Shown: piece by piece, positions 10,613 to 19,233 of the stretch
How positions within the stretch are numbered: the stretch's first letter is position 1
Layout: each line of letters starts with the position of its first letter
From: Ferranicluibacter rubi
GTDB taxonomy: Bacteria > Pseudomonadota > Alphaproteobacteria > Rhizobiales > Rhizobiaceae
DNA length: 64,000 nt
Direction: 5' to 3'
Assembly: GCF_011603255.1 (NCBI RefSeq)
Contig: NZ_JAANCM010000002.1
Span: 62,001-126,000, forward strand
Position numbers and translations under genes: made by a program
The notes under the pieces: model-generated
The model's database searches: none
What the model was told of the DNA's origin: nothing
The model's input: the letters and a program-made list of their open reading frames with translations, nothing else

Positions 10613-10884
10613 GGCTTGTCGTTGAAATTGGACCTGTCGATATGGTCTTTGATCGCCGCCCAGGAGGCATCCGCACTCATCACGCGACCCGGCTCCCGTG
10701 CAAGCGCATCAACGGTCGGCAGAACCTCGTCATGCAGCCAGGTTTCGAATGCCGCGTCCTGTATGGCGATCGTCATGAGGCCTTCGCGGAACACATCGCT
10801 CTCTGTCGCATATTCGCCAGAGGCGACCTTCTCCTTCACAAGCATTGCCATGTCGTCCGGAAGAGTGATGCGAAATGCCTGCAT
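10609..10884 (-). CDS. parD: ParD-type antitoxin
   Basis: A 91-residue antitoxin with an N-terminal ribbon-helix-helix DNA-binding segment (MQAFRITLPDDMAMLVKEKV...YATESDVFREGL) and an acidic, flexible C-terminal half that would wrap the toxin. The start at 10884 is supported by AAGGAG nine bases upstream; a further ATG at 10911 has no such site. It overlaps parE by four bases, as expected for a coupled module, and should repress its own promoter. A TAGAAT hexamer about 40 bases upstream is a possible -10 element. Confidence 0.88.
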   Translation of the reverse strand: MQAFRITLPDDMAMLVKEKVASGEYATESDVFREGLMTIAIQDAAFETWLHDEVLPTVDALAREPGRVMSADASWAAIKDHIDRSNFNDKP

Positions 10885-11014
10885 GTCCTCGGCTCCTTTG
10901 AGGTTCTGCAAATATTCTATCGCATGACGTCTGAAACGGAAATTGGTTTTGCAGACGGTCGCGTAGCGGCGAAAAAACGGGGTACGGCAGATCGTAGGTC
11001 TTGTGGATCAAGTC

Positions 11015-13027
11015 TCACAACACCAGCCGGAACCGCGCAAACCCGTCCGCACCATCCCCAGCATCCTCGATCTTTGCCGCCTTGACTTGGCCCAGCAGCA
11101 GCCGCGCTTTCGGGCCTGTCTCGAACAGGGCCGTCGTGCCGGGCAGGGGCTTGAAGCGCCAGTTGGCGTCGGCCGTCGGGTTGATCGTGCCCTGGTCGTG
11201 AATGTAGCGGACGATGACGTCGCGGTTGGTGTCGGGGGCGGCGAAGACGACCTTGTCGCTGGCGATGTCCGGGAACTTGCCGCCGCCACCGGCGCGGTAA
11301 TTGTTGGTGGCGACCACGAATGTCTGTGCGGGATCGATGGGTTGGCCGTCGAATTTGAGGTCCGTGATCCGGTGTGCAGCCTCATCGGCAAGCTTGCCGT
11401 CCGTATCGAAACGCGCCGGCTGCGACAGGTCGATCTCGTAAGTCACGCCGTCGATGACATCGAAATTATAGGACGGGAAGCCGACGCTCAGCAGCGGCTG
11501 GTCCTTTTGGCCGGGCGTCAGGCGATTGAACATGCCGGCCGACATTTCGAGCCAGTTCTTCACCTGCGCGCCGGTGATGACGACGGCCTGCACGGTGTTG
11601 GGATAGAGATAGAGATCGGCGACGTTCTTGATGGCGATGTCGCCCGCGGGAACGTCGGTATAGTAGTCGGCACCGCCGCGTCCGCCGGCCTTGAAGGGGG
11701 CTGCGGCCGAGAGCACGGGCAGGTCCTTCCACGCCGTCTCCTTCAGCATGTCCTTGATGTACCAGGTCTGCGCTTGGGAAACGATCTGCACCGACGGGTC
11801 GTCGGCCACCAGCGCGAAGTAGGAGTAAAGCGGCGCCGAGGTCTTGCCGACGGGGGTGCGGACATAGGCGAGCGTCGCCTCATGTTCGGCCTTGGCGGCG
11901 GTCAGCACATCGGCGCGGTCGTTGACGTCGGCCACGACCTTCTTGTCCTCGCGGTGGTAGATCGGCCGGGCCTCGGTAGTGAAATCGACGACCTTCCAGC
12001 TCTTTCCGTCCTTCTCTAGCAGCAGATCGATCAGCCCGAGATGCGAGCCCCAGAAGCCCGCCATGACGGCCGGCTTGCCCTGCAGCGTGCCTTTCACCGG
12101 GTCCACGCCCGCAATGCCATCGAAGCTCTTCGGTCCGGGGAACACCAGATGCTGGTGCCCGGTCAGCACGGCATCGATGCCTTCCACGCCGGCGAGATAG
12201 AGGGACGCGTTTTCCATGCGCTCGGTCTGCCCGCTTCCGTCGATGCCGGAATGCGACAGTGCCACGATGATGTCGGCGCCGTCCTCCTTCATCACCGGCA
12301 CCCAGGCGCGCGCGGCTTCCACGATGTCACGCGTCTGCGCCTTGCCTTCGAGGTTCTTCACGTCCCAGAGCATGATCTGCGGCGGCACAAAGCCGATCAG
12401 CCCGATCTTCAGCAGGCTCGTTGCGCCACTGCCGTCCGTCACGGTCTTCTCAACGATCGTATAGGGCTTGAAGAACAGCACGTCCTTGGTCGGGTCATCG
12501 GCCAGCGTCCCCTTCGTCAGGTTGGCGCAGACATAGGGGAAGTTCGCGCCGGAAAGCGCCTTCGCCATGAAGTCGAGCCCGTAGTTGAACTCGTGATTGC
12601 CGAGCGTGCCCGCCTCGTAGCCGAGCAGGTTCATGGCCTTGATGACGGGGTGGACGTCGCCCTCTTTCAGGCCCTTCTGGTAGGCCATGAAGTCGCCCAT
12701 CGGGTTGCCCTGCAGGAAGTCGCCATTGTCGACCAGCAGGGTGTTGCCCGCCTCGGCGCGGATGGCGTCGATGATCGAGGCGGTGCGCGAGAGACCCAGC
12801 GTCTCGTTCGGCTTGTCGCCGTAATAGTCGTAAGGATAGACGTGGACGTGGATGTCGGTCGTTTCCATGAGGCGCAGATGCGCATGGTTGGCGCTGCCAT
12901 GCGCGGCGAACGGATGCAGCATGACGAGCCCGGAGGCCGACGCAAGACCGCCGAGGAAGGCGCGGCGTGTTACCGCCATGGCTGCGGGACGGGAGGTGGG
13001 GAGGAAAGGCGCTGAGGGGGAGGACAT
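11015..13027 (-). CDS. cpdB: 2',3'-cyclic-nucleotide 2'-phosphodiesterase / 3'-nucleotidase (periplasmic)
   Basis: A 670-residue bifunctional phosphoesterase that salvages nucleotides outside the cytoplasm. A twin-arginine signal is visible (TRRAFLGG at residues 20-27 followed by a hydrophobic stretch), so export by Tat is likely; E. coli CpdB uses Sec. The metallophosphatase domain begins LRLMETTDIHVHVYPYDYY with Asp-x-His near residues 58-60 and contains GNHEFNYG. The C-terminal 5'-nucleotidase domain has the substrate-binding NNYRAGGGG segment. The start at 13027 has AAAGGAA upstream; a longer reading to 13153 adds an unlikely extension before the signal. Confidence 0.92.
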   Translation of the reverse strand: MSSPSAPFLPTSRPAAMAVTRRAFLGGLASASGLVMLHPFAAHGSANHAHLRLMETTDIHVHVYPYDYYGDKPNETLGLSRTASIIDAIRAEAGNTLLVDNGDFLQGNPMGDFMAYQKGLKEGDVHPVIKAMNLLGYEAGTLGNHEFNYGLDFMAKALSGANFPYVCANLTKGTLADDPTKDVLFFKPYTIVEKTVTDGSGATSLLKIGLIGFVPPQIMLWDVKNLEGKAQTRDIVEAARAWVPVMKEDGADIIVALSHSGIDGSGQTERMENASLYLAGVEGIDAVLTGHQHLVFPGPKSFDGIAGVDPVKGTLQGKPAVMAGFWGSHLGLIDLLLEKDGKSWKVVDFTTEARPIYHREDKKVVADVNDRADVLTAAKAEHEATLAYVRTPVGKTSAPLYSYFALVADDPSVQIVSQAQTWYIKDMLKETAWKDLPVLSAAAPFKAGGRGGADYYTDVPAGDIAIKNVADLYLYPNTVQAVVITGAQVKNWLEMSAGMFNRLTPGQKDQPLLSVGFPSYNFDVIDGVTYEIDLSQPARFDTDGKLADEAAHRITDLKFDGQPIDPAQTFVVATNNYRAGGGGKFPDIASDKVVFAAPDTNRDVIVRYIHDQGTINPTADANWRFKPLPGTTALFETGPKARLLLGQVKAAKIEDAGDGADGFARFRLVL

Positions 13028-13326
13028 GACGTTCCTTTCGTGCCGGATCACTTCGCAGCGACCATATACCAAAAGACGGGCTTGGCGACCTTCGGACGGA
13101 CGGCATCGGCTCATCGTGGACAAGCGAACCGCCATCGGAAATCTCGCAGGCAAAAGCGACGGTCGTGTGTCACCAGAATTCGTCGATGGTTCAGGGAAAT
13201 GAATTGGAGCGGCATCGCCTTTTCGCGTAAGCCGCGCCTTGAAGCGACATGCGTCACGCGGGCTTTACCTTCCGCGCGACGGGAAGCGTGCAGGCAGGGG
13301 CGCAGAGGCCGGAGGAGGGCCGCGAC

Positions 13327-14298
13327 ATGGCTGATAGGACAAGCGAGCCGCTGGCGACGACCGGCGCCGTGCCGACGGCCGTTGTTCCCGGCAACGGCGA
13401 CAGCCCGCGCGGTTTCCTGCTCGCCGCCATCGCCTATGCCTGCTGGGGCTTCCTGCCGCTGTTCATGAAGGGCATCGGCCATATTCCGGCCGCCGAGGTG
13501 GTCGCGCATCGCATCGTCTGGTCCGTGCCGCTCGTCGGCGCGTTCATCCTGTGGCTCGGCCGGACCGCGGATCTGAAAGTCGCGCTGCGCTCGCCGCGCA
13601 TGCTGGCCATGGCGGCGCTGACGGCGACGCTCGTTACCTTCAATTGGGGCATCTATGTCTGGGCCATCAGCGTCGGGCGAACGCTGGAGGCGGCGCTCGG
13701 CTACTATATCAATCCGCTCTTCTCGATCTTCCTCGGCGCCGTGCTGCTGAAGGAAAAGTTGAACCGGGCGCAACTGGTCGCCATCGGCTTTGCGGTCGCC
13801 GCCGTCGCGATCATCGCCGTGGATGCCGGCGGGCTGCCCTGGGTGTCGCTCGGGCTCTGCGTGTCCTGGGGGTTCTACGCCTTTTTCCGCAAGACCTTGC
13901 CGGTCGGGCCGAACCAGGGCTTCTTCCTGGAGGTCATGCTGCTCTCCGTGCCGTCGCTCGCCTATATCTTCTATCTGGAAAGCTCGGGGCAGGGGCATTT
14001 CACAGATACGGGCATCGCGGATGTGGTGTGGCTCATCTCGTCCGGCGTCGTCACTGCCGTGCCGTTGCTGTTTTATGCCAACGGCGCCAAGCTGCTGCGC
14101 CTCTCCACCATCGGCATCATGCAGTATATCGCGCCCAGCATGGTGTTCCTCATCGCGGTCTTCGTCTTCCACGAGCCGTTCGGCATGGTGAAGCTGATGG
14201 CGTTCGGGCTGATCTGGATGGCGCTGGTGATCTATACGGGCTCGATGCTCGTGGAAAGCCGGAACGCCCGACAGGCGGCAGCTGCTCTGAAGGCCTGA
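13327..14298 (+). CDS. rarD: EamA-family transporter, RarD type
   Basis: A 323-residue inner-membrane protein of the drug/metabolite transporter superfamily with about ten membrane helices and two EamA halves. The RarD subgroup is indicated by PRGFLLAAIAYACWGFLPLF at the first helix, TFNWGIYVWA, and EAALGYYINPLFSIFLGAVLL. RarD was named for chloramphenicol sensitivity, but its substrate is not established. The start at 13327 follows GGAGGAGGG by about ten bases; an earlier in-frame ATG at 13249 lacks this. Divergent from cpdB. Confidence 0.9.
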   Translation: MADRTSEPLATTGAVPTAVVPGNGDSPRGFLLAAIAYACWGFLPLFMKGIGHIPAAEVVAHRIVWSVPLVGAFILWLGRTADLKVALRSPRMLAMAALTATLVTFNWGIYVWAISVGRTLEAALGYYINPLFSIFLGAVLLKEKLNRAQLVAIGFAVAAVAIIAVDAGGLPWVSLGLCVSWGFYAFFRKTLPVGPNQGFFLEVMLLSVPSLAYIFYLESSGQGHFTDTGIADVVWLISSGVVTAVPLLFYANGAKLLRLSTIGIMQYIAPSMVFLIAVFVFHEPFGMVKLMAFGLIWMALVIYTGSMLVESRNARQAAAALKA

Positions 14299-14323
14299 TC
14301 CGGCAACGGTTGGCCGCAATGTG

Positions 14324-14344
14324 AGCCGCCTGTTTAAAGCGGCT
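14324..14344. terminator. Hairpin between convergent rarD and LOG genes
   Basis: AGCCGC and GCGGCT are separated by a nine-base AT-rich loop, between the convergent stops of rarD and the LOG-family gene. There is no T run on either side, so function as a bidirectional terminator is only plausible. Confidence 0.35.
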
Positions 14345-14349
14345 GCACG

Positions 14350-14985
14350 TTACAGCTTGTCGATGATATCGCTCTCGCCGCCGCGATCGACCGTACCGGC
14401 CCAGTGGGCTTTCAGCGCGGGCACCACTTCATCCGGATCGTCGATGACCAGCGGCTGCACGAGATGCGCGGTGTGGATGAAGCCGCTATCGGCCATGTGG
14501 TGGATCAGCTTCATCAGCGGGTTCCAGAAGCCGTTGATGTTGACGAGAACGATCGGCTTGCGGTGCCGCCCGAGCTGCGCCCATGTCATGATCTCGACGA
14601 TCTCCTCCAGCGTGCCGATGCCGCCCGGCAGCGTCACGAAGGCGTCGGCCCGCTCGAACATCTTGTGCTTGCGCTCATGCATGTCGGCCGTCACGACCAG
14701 TTCGCTCAACTGACCGAGCGAGTGCCGGGTGGCCTCCATATCGATCAGGAACTGTGGTATAATGCCGGTCACGCGGCCGCCATTGGACAGGACGCCGCTC
14801 GCGACGGCGCCCATGATGCCCTTGGTGCCGCCGCCATAGACGAGATGCATATGATGCTCTGCGATGGATTTGCCGAGCCTGCGGCCCGCATCCATGAATT
14901 CGGGCTCACGTCCGGGCTGGGAACCGCAATAGACGCAGATGGATCGAATCGGAACAGTTTGATCACTCATAGGGGAAGCAGACAT
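14350..14985 (-). CDS. LOG-family nucleoside 5'-monophosphate phosphoribohydrolase
   Basis: A 211-residue Rossmann-fold protein of the LOG (lysine-decarboxylase-like) family. Members with the PGGxGTxxE motif, here PGGIGTLEE at residues 120-128, cleave ribose 5-phosphate from nucleotides and in plants and some bacteria activate cytokinins. The N-terminal ICVYCGSQPG and LVYGGGTKGIMG segments match. The start at 14985 has AGGA upstream; an ATG five codons later (14970) is also possible. In a rhizobium, cytokinin release is conceivable, but ordinary purine salvage is equally likely. Confidence 0.9.
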   Translation of the reverse strand: MSASPMSDQTVPIRSICVYCGSQPGREPEFMDAGRRLGKSIAEHHMHLVYGGGTKGIMGAVASGVLSNGGRVTGIIPQFLIDMEATRHSLGQLSELVVTADMHERKHKMFERADAFVTLPGGIGTLEEIVEIMTWAQLGRHRKPIVLVNINGFWNPLMKLIHHMADSGFIHTAHLVQPLVIDDPDEVVPALKAHWAGTVDRGGESDIIDKL

Positions 14986-15225
14986 CCGGTCCTGCACCGC
15001 GTCAAGGTACGGAAGAGGCAAAACGTGTAAAAAGGCACGCACGAAGCCTTCAGAACATGCATCGCTGCTTGTGGAGAAGGCCGGATATCGCTAGCAATTT
15101 CAAGAGATGTGCGTTGAGCAAAGCCGCCTGCGCGCAAGACGATTTGGCTCCCGGTTGGGGCTGCAGAACACGGCAAACGTTTTTGGCGAACACGGTCAGC
15201 CGAAACGTCCGTGGTGGAGAGGTGC

Positions 15226-17136
15226 ATGAGGAAGAATACGGCAGGTCTGGTCGCGCTCGTCGTGCTGGCAATCGCCACGCTTTTGATGATCTTCGTCGTG
15301 TTGCCCAATGTCGGTGACGAGGCAGTGCCGACGGTTGCCGAAGGCACGGGTGCGAAAAGCCCCTCGACACCTGCGGACGATGCGCCCGGCGCGCTCCCGG
15401 GCAGCGGCGATACCACCACGGCCGATGCCAAGGGCAACCGCCCCAGTGCCGGCGATGCTGCAAACCCCACGAGCCAGGCCGATACCGATCAGGCAAACAC
15501 CGCCCAGCCGGCTCCGTCCGGCGAGGCTGCCGCGCCGTCTTCGACCGCGACACCCGCTGCGCCAACTGAGATGGCTGATGGTACCGATACGCCGAGCTTC
15601 GACGTGCTGCGCGTCGAGCCCGATGGCTCGACCGTCATTGCCGGGCGTGCCGAGCCCAACAGCAAACTGGAGATCGTCAACGGCAATGCCGTCGTCGGCA
15701 CGGCCGATGTCGGCGGTACCGGCGATTTCGCGGCCGTCTTCGACAAGCCGCTTCCGCCCGGCGACTATCAGCTGACGCTGCGCAGCACGACGCCATCCGG
15801 TGCCGTCACCGCGTCCGATGAAGTGGCAACCGTTTCCATTCCCAAGGTCGACAACGGCCAGCTTCTCGCCATGGTGACGAAGCCGGGACAGGCAAGCCGG
15901 ATCCTGACCGCGCCGAGCGAGCTTTCTGCACCAGCAGAGACAGCCCCGGCTGCACTGTCGGGCGCAGCACCTGCTGCCGGCGACCAGGCCGCCCTTCAGA
16001 CACCCGCACCGACGACATCCGTTCCCGTTCCTGCCAATGGCACGCCATCTCCGGGTACCTCGGCTCCGGGCATACCGGCCTCGCCGGTTGCCGTATCCGC
16101 CGTCGAAATCGAGGGCCGCAAGCTGTTCGTCGCCGGCACGGCTCGTCCGGGCTCGACCGTGCGCATCTATGCCGACGACCAGCTGGTCGGCGAAGGCAAG
16201 GCGGACGCGCAGGGCCGCTTCGTCATCGATGGCGAACTCAGCCTGTCCGTCGGCCAGCATGTCATCCGGGTCGACATGGTCGGCGCCGACGGCAAGGTGC
16301 AGATGCGCGCCGCCGTTCCCTTCGAACGTCCGGAAGGCGACCAGATCTCCGCCGTCGCCCAGACACCGGCCAGCGGCTCCGATCCGGCCTTCGACGGCGC
16401 CATCTTCGATGCCTCGCGCATGGAAGCGGCCAAGGCTTTCGCGCTGCTGAAGGGTCTCTATGCCGGCGGCAAGCTGCCCGGTCTCGACCAGCTCGCAGCC
16501 GCACGGTCCGCCACGGAAATCGCCCTGACGTCGCTGGCCGGTGTCAAGCCGGTCACCGGCATGCAGGCGGGTGTGACCGACCGCGTCAATGCCACCACGA
16601 AGGCAGCTGGCGAGGCACTTGCGATCCTGAAGCCGCTGCCGCGCGATGCTGCAGCCGTCGGTGCGGTCATCGGCCGCCTCGACACCGCGATGGCCCGCGT
16701 GCTGGAGACGGCTCCGGCCGTTGCAACATCGCCTGCACCTGTGGGCCAGCCCACCACCAGCCAGTCCACAGCGGGCCAGCCAGCTGCCAACACGGACGCC
16801 GCTACGCCTTCGACCGCGCCGGGCGCAGTCCCATCGCAACCCACCGTCGCCCCGTCTTCGCAGACGGCCAGCGGCGAGCCGGAGACGGTGCAGCAGGCAC
16901 CGTTGCAGCAGAGCAAGAGCTCGGTGATCATCCGCCGTGGCGATACGCTTTGGCAGATCTCGCGCCGGGTCTACGGGGCAGGGGTGCGCTACACCACGAT
17001 CTACGTGGCCAACGAGGACCAGATCCTCGATCCCGACCGCATCCTGCCGGGTCAGGTCTTCGGCGTTCCCGAGACGGCGCTGCCCGATGCGCAATCGCAG
17101 GAAATCCACCGCCGGCATATGCAGCACGCACCCTGA
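15226..17136 (+). CDS. Membrane-anchored LysM protein with Ig-like repeats
   Basis: A 636-residue envelope protein. One membrane segment lies near residues 6-28 (TAGLVALVVLAIATLLMIFV). It is followed by long Ala/Pro/Thr-rich linkers, two Ig-like beta domains (GSTVIAGRAEPNSKLEIVNG near residue 130 and GSTVRIYADDQLVGEGKADA near 310) and a C-terminal LysM domain (IIRRGDTLWQISRRVYG... near 568-620) that should bind peptidoglycan. The architecture suggests a periplasmic linker between inner membrane and cell wall. The start at 15226 is preceded by GGAGAGG; an alternative is 15211. I know similar rhizobial genes only as uncharacterised LysM proteins. Confidence 0.85.
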   Translation: MRKNTAGLVALVVLAIATLLMIFVVLPNVGDEAVPTVAEGTGAKSPSTPADDAPGALPGSGDTTTADAKGNRPSAGDAANPTSQADTDQANTAQPAPSGEAAAPSSTATPAAPTEMADGTDTPSFDVLRVEPDGSTVIAGRAEPNSKLEIVNGNAVVGTADVGGTGDFAAVFDKPLPPGDYQLTLRSTTPSGAVTASDEVATVSIPKVDNGQLLAMVTKPGQASRILTAPSELSAPAETAPAALSGAAPAAGDQAALQTPAPTTSVPVPANGTPSPGTSAPGIPASPVAVSAVEIEGRKLFVAGTARPGSTVRIYADDQLVGEGKADAQGRFVIDGELSLSVGQHVIRVDMVGADGKVQMRAAVPFERPEGDQISAVAQTPASGSDPAFDGAIFDASRMEAAKAFALLKGLYAGGKLPGLDQLAAARSATEIALTSLAGVKPVTGMQAGVTDRVNATTKAAGEALAILKPLPRDAAAVGAVIGRLDTAMARVLETAPAVATSPAPVGQPTTSQSTAGQPAANTDAATPSTAPGAVPSQPTVAPSSQTASGEPETVQQAPLQQSKSSVIIRRGDTLWQISRRVYGAGVRYTTIYVANEDQILDPDRILPGQVFGVPETALPDAQSQEIHRRHMQHAP

Positions 17137-17222
17137 CGGCAGCGCGTGAGACGGTAACGCGCAAAGGCACGGCCGCAAGGCCATTGCCGCGGCAGCCGGG
17201 TAAGCCTATGTGATGCTCGACG

Positions 17223-17256
17223 CGAACGGCGCCTTCCTCAAGGGGGCGCCGTTCGC
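17223..17256 (+). terminator. 12-bp perfect hairpin between LysM gene and ABC exporter
   Basis: GCGAACGGCGCC (17223-17234) and GGCGCCGTTCGC (17245-17256) form a perfect 12-bp stem with a ten-base loop, 86 bases after the LysM gene stop. The sequence after it (ACGTTTGACC) has few Ts, so it is a candidate terminator rather than a certain one. Confidence 0.5.
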
Positions 17257-17260
17257 ACGT

Positions 17261-17290
17261 TTGACCGGCACTCCGTTGTCGGCCGCATAG
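17261..17290 (+). promoter_or_regulatory. Possible sigma-70 promoter of ABC exporter
   Basis: TTGACC (17261-17266) is followed after 18 bases by GCATAG (17285-17290), 27 bases before the ABC exporter start. The -35 is good, the -10 is poor. Confidence 0.3.
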
Positions 17291-17316
17291 CCCTGCCGGC
17301 GTGAAATCGAAGAGAT

Positions 17317-19203
17317 ATGACGGACCAGAAGAAGACCGTGTCGGCCGATGCCGGCAATCCGCTCCGGACCATCCTCCACCTGTGGCCCTATATGTGGCCG
17401 AGCGACCGGGCCGACCTGAAGATGCGCGTGGTCTGGGCGACGGTGATCCTTCTGATCGCCAAGGTCGTGCTGCTGCTCGTGCCCTATTTCTTCAAATGGG
17501 CGACCGACGCGCTGAACGGCCGCGCCGATATGAGCGGCGTCCTCCCCACGGTGATGACCGGCGCCCTGATGCTGGTCGTCGCCTACAATCTGGCGCGTCT
17601 CCTGCAAGCCGGTCTCAACCAGCTGCGCGATGCGCTCTTTGCCAGCGTCGGCCAACATGCGGTGCGCCAGCTCGCCTATCGCACCTTTGTGCACATGCAC
17701 CAGCTGTCGCTGCGCTTCCATCTGGAGCGCCGCACCGGCGGCCTGTCGCGCATCATCGAGCGCGGTACCAAGGGCATCGAGACGATCGTCCGGTTCACCA
17801 TTCTCAACACCGTGCCGACGCTGATCGAGTTCCTGCTGACCGCGGCGATCTTCTGGTGGGGCTACGGCTTCTCCTACCTGCTGGTCACCGCCGTCACGGT
17901 CGCGGTCTATATCTGGTTCACGGTCAAGGCGAGCGACTGGCGCATCTCCATCCGCCGCTCGATGAACGACAGCGACACGGATGCCAACACCAAGGCGATC
18001 GATTCGCTGCTCAATTTCGAGACCGTCAAATATTTCGGCAACGAGCAGATGGAAGCGACGCGCTTCGACCAGTCGATGGCGCGCTACGAGAAGGCAGCAA
18101 CGCAGGTCTGGACCTCGCTCGGCTGGCTGAACTTCGGTCAGGCGGTAATCTTTGGCCTCGGCACCGCCATCATGATGATCATGTCGGCGCTGGCCGTGCA
18201 GCGCGGCGAGCAGACCATCGGCGATTTCGTCTTCATCAATGCCATGCTGATGCAGCTGTCGATCCCGCTCAATTTCATCGGCTTCGTCTATCGCGAAATC
18301 CGCCAGGGCCTGACGGATATCGAGCAGATGTTCGATCTGCTCGAGGTGCAGGCCGAGGTGGTCGACTGTCCCGGCGCGAGGGAACTCGCGATCGACAAGG
18401 GTGCCATCGTCTTCAAGGACGTGCATTTCGCCTATGATCCGGCACGCCCGATCCTGAAGGGAATCAGCTTCGAAGTTCCCGCCGGCAAGACCGTTGCCGT
18501 GGTCGGTCCCTCGGGCGCCGGCAAGTCCACGCTGTCGCGCCTGCTCTACAGGTTCTACGACGTGCAGCAAGGGTCGATCACCATCGACGGGCAGGACGTC
18601 CGCAGCCTGACGCAGAAGAGCCTGCGTGCGGCGATCGGCATGGTCCCGCAGGATACGGTGCTCTTCAACGACACCATCGCCTACAATATCCGTTACGGCC
18701 GCACGTCGGCCTCGCAGGCCGAGGTCGAGGCTGCCGCCGACATCGCGCAGATCGGCACCTTCATCGAGACGCTGCCGGAGGGCTACGACGCCATGGTCGG
18801 CGAGCGCGGTCTGAAACTGTCCGGCGGCGAGAAGCAGCGCGTGGCCATCGCCCGCACCGTGCTGAAAAGCCCGCCGATCCTCATCCTCGACGAGGCGACC
18901 TCAGCGCTCGACACGCGCACCGAGCAGGAGATCCAGGCAGCCCTCGACATCGTCTCGCGCAACCGCACGACGCTCGTCATCGCCCACCGCCTTTCGACCG
19001 TCATCCAAGCCGACGAGATCATCGTGCTGAAGGACGGCGTGATTGCTGAACGCGGCACCCATGGCGAACTGATCGACCGGGACGGCCTCTACGCCTCCAT
19101 GTGGAGCCGCCAGCGCGAGGCGACCCAGGCGGCCGAGCAGCTGAAGAAGGTGCAGGACGAAGACGACCTCGGTATCGTCACCCGCCGCCCGCCGGCGGTT
19201 TGA
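17317..19203 (+). CDS. Atm1/HMT1-type ABC exporter (ABCB family), fused permease-ATPase
   Basis: A 628-residue half-transporter. The N-terminal six-helix membrane domain spans roughly residues 35-320 and contains the Atm1-type signature DSLLNFETVKYFGNEQME. The ATPase domain has Walker [10 protein letters not shown] near residue 397, the signature LSGGEKQR near 501 and Walker B ILILDEATSALD near 522. Bacterial Atm1 homologues export glutathione-linked compounds or metal conjugates; mitochondrial Atm1 supports cytosolic Fe-S assembly. The protein should work as a homodimer in the inner membrane. The exact substrate cannot be inferred. An AAGAG site precedes the ATG. Confidence 0.93.
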   Translation: MTDQKKTVSADAGNPLRTILHLWPYMWPSDRADLKMRVVWATVILLIAKVVLLLVPYFFKWATDALNGRADMSGVLPTVMTGALMLVVAYNLARLLQAGLNQLRDALFASVGQHAVRQLAYRTFVHMHQLSLRFHLERRTGGLSRIIERGTKGIETIVRFTILNTVPTLIEFLLTAAIFWWGYGFSYLLVTAVTVAVYIWFTVKASDWRISIRRSMNDSDTDANTKAIDSLLNFETVKYFGNEQMEATRFDQSMARYEKAATQVWTSLGWLNFGQAVIFGLGTAIMMIMSALAVQRGEQTIGDFVFINAMLMQLSIPLNFIGFVYREIRQGLTDIEQMFDLLEVQAEVVDCPGARELAIDKGAIVFKDVHFAYDPARPILKGISFEVPAGKTVAVVGPSGAGKSTLSRLLYRFYDVQQGSITIDGQDVRSLTQKSLRAAIGMVPQDTVLFNDTIAYNIRYGRTSASQAEVEAAADIAQIGTFIETLPEGYDAMVGERGLKLSGGEKQRVAIARTVLKSPPILILDEATSALDTRTEQEIQAALDIVSRNRTTLVIAHRLSTVIQADEIIVLKDGVIAERGTHGELIDRDGLYASMWSRQREATQAAEQLKKVQDEDDLGIVTRRPPAV

Positions 19204-19233
19204 GACGCCTATCGGTCGGCAGTTCTGCGTCGC

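Noticed and set aside
14350-14985. Calling the LOG-family protein a lysine decarboxylase or a symbiotic cytokinin gene
   Set aside because: The PGGxGTxxE motif indicates phosphoribohydrolase, and nothing nearby is symbiosis-related.
15196-17184. Long minus-strand frame opposite the LysM gene
   Set aside because: Arg/Gly/Cys-rich low-complexity translation, typical of antisense frames; the plus strand has clear domains.
17261-17290. Reading the region before the ABC exporter as a tRNA or small RNA
   Set aside because: The hairpin and TTGACC box are explained by terminator and promoter; no cloverleaf or T-arm is present.
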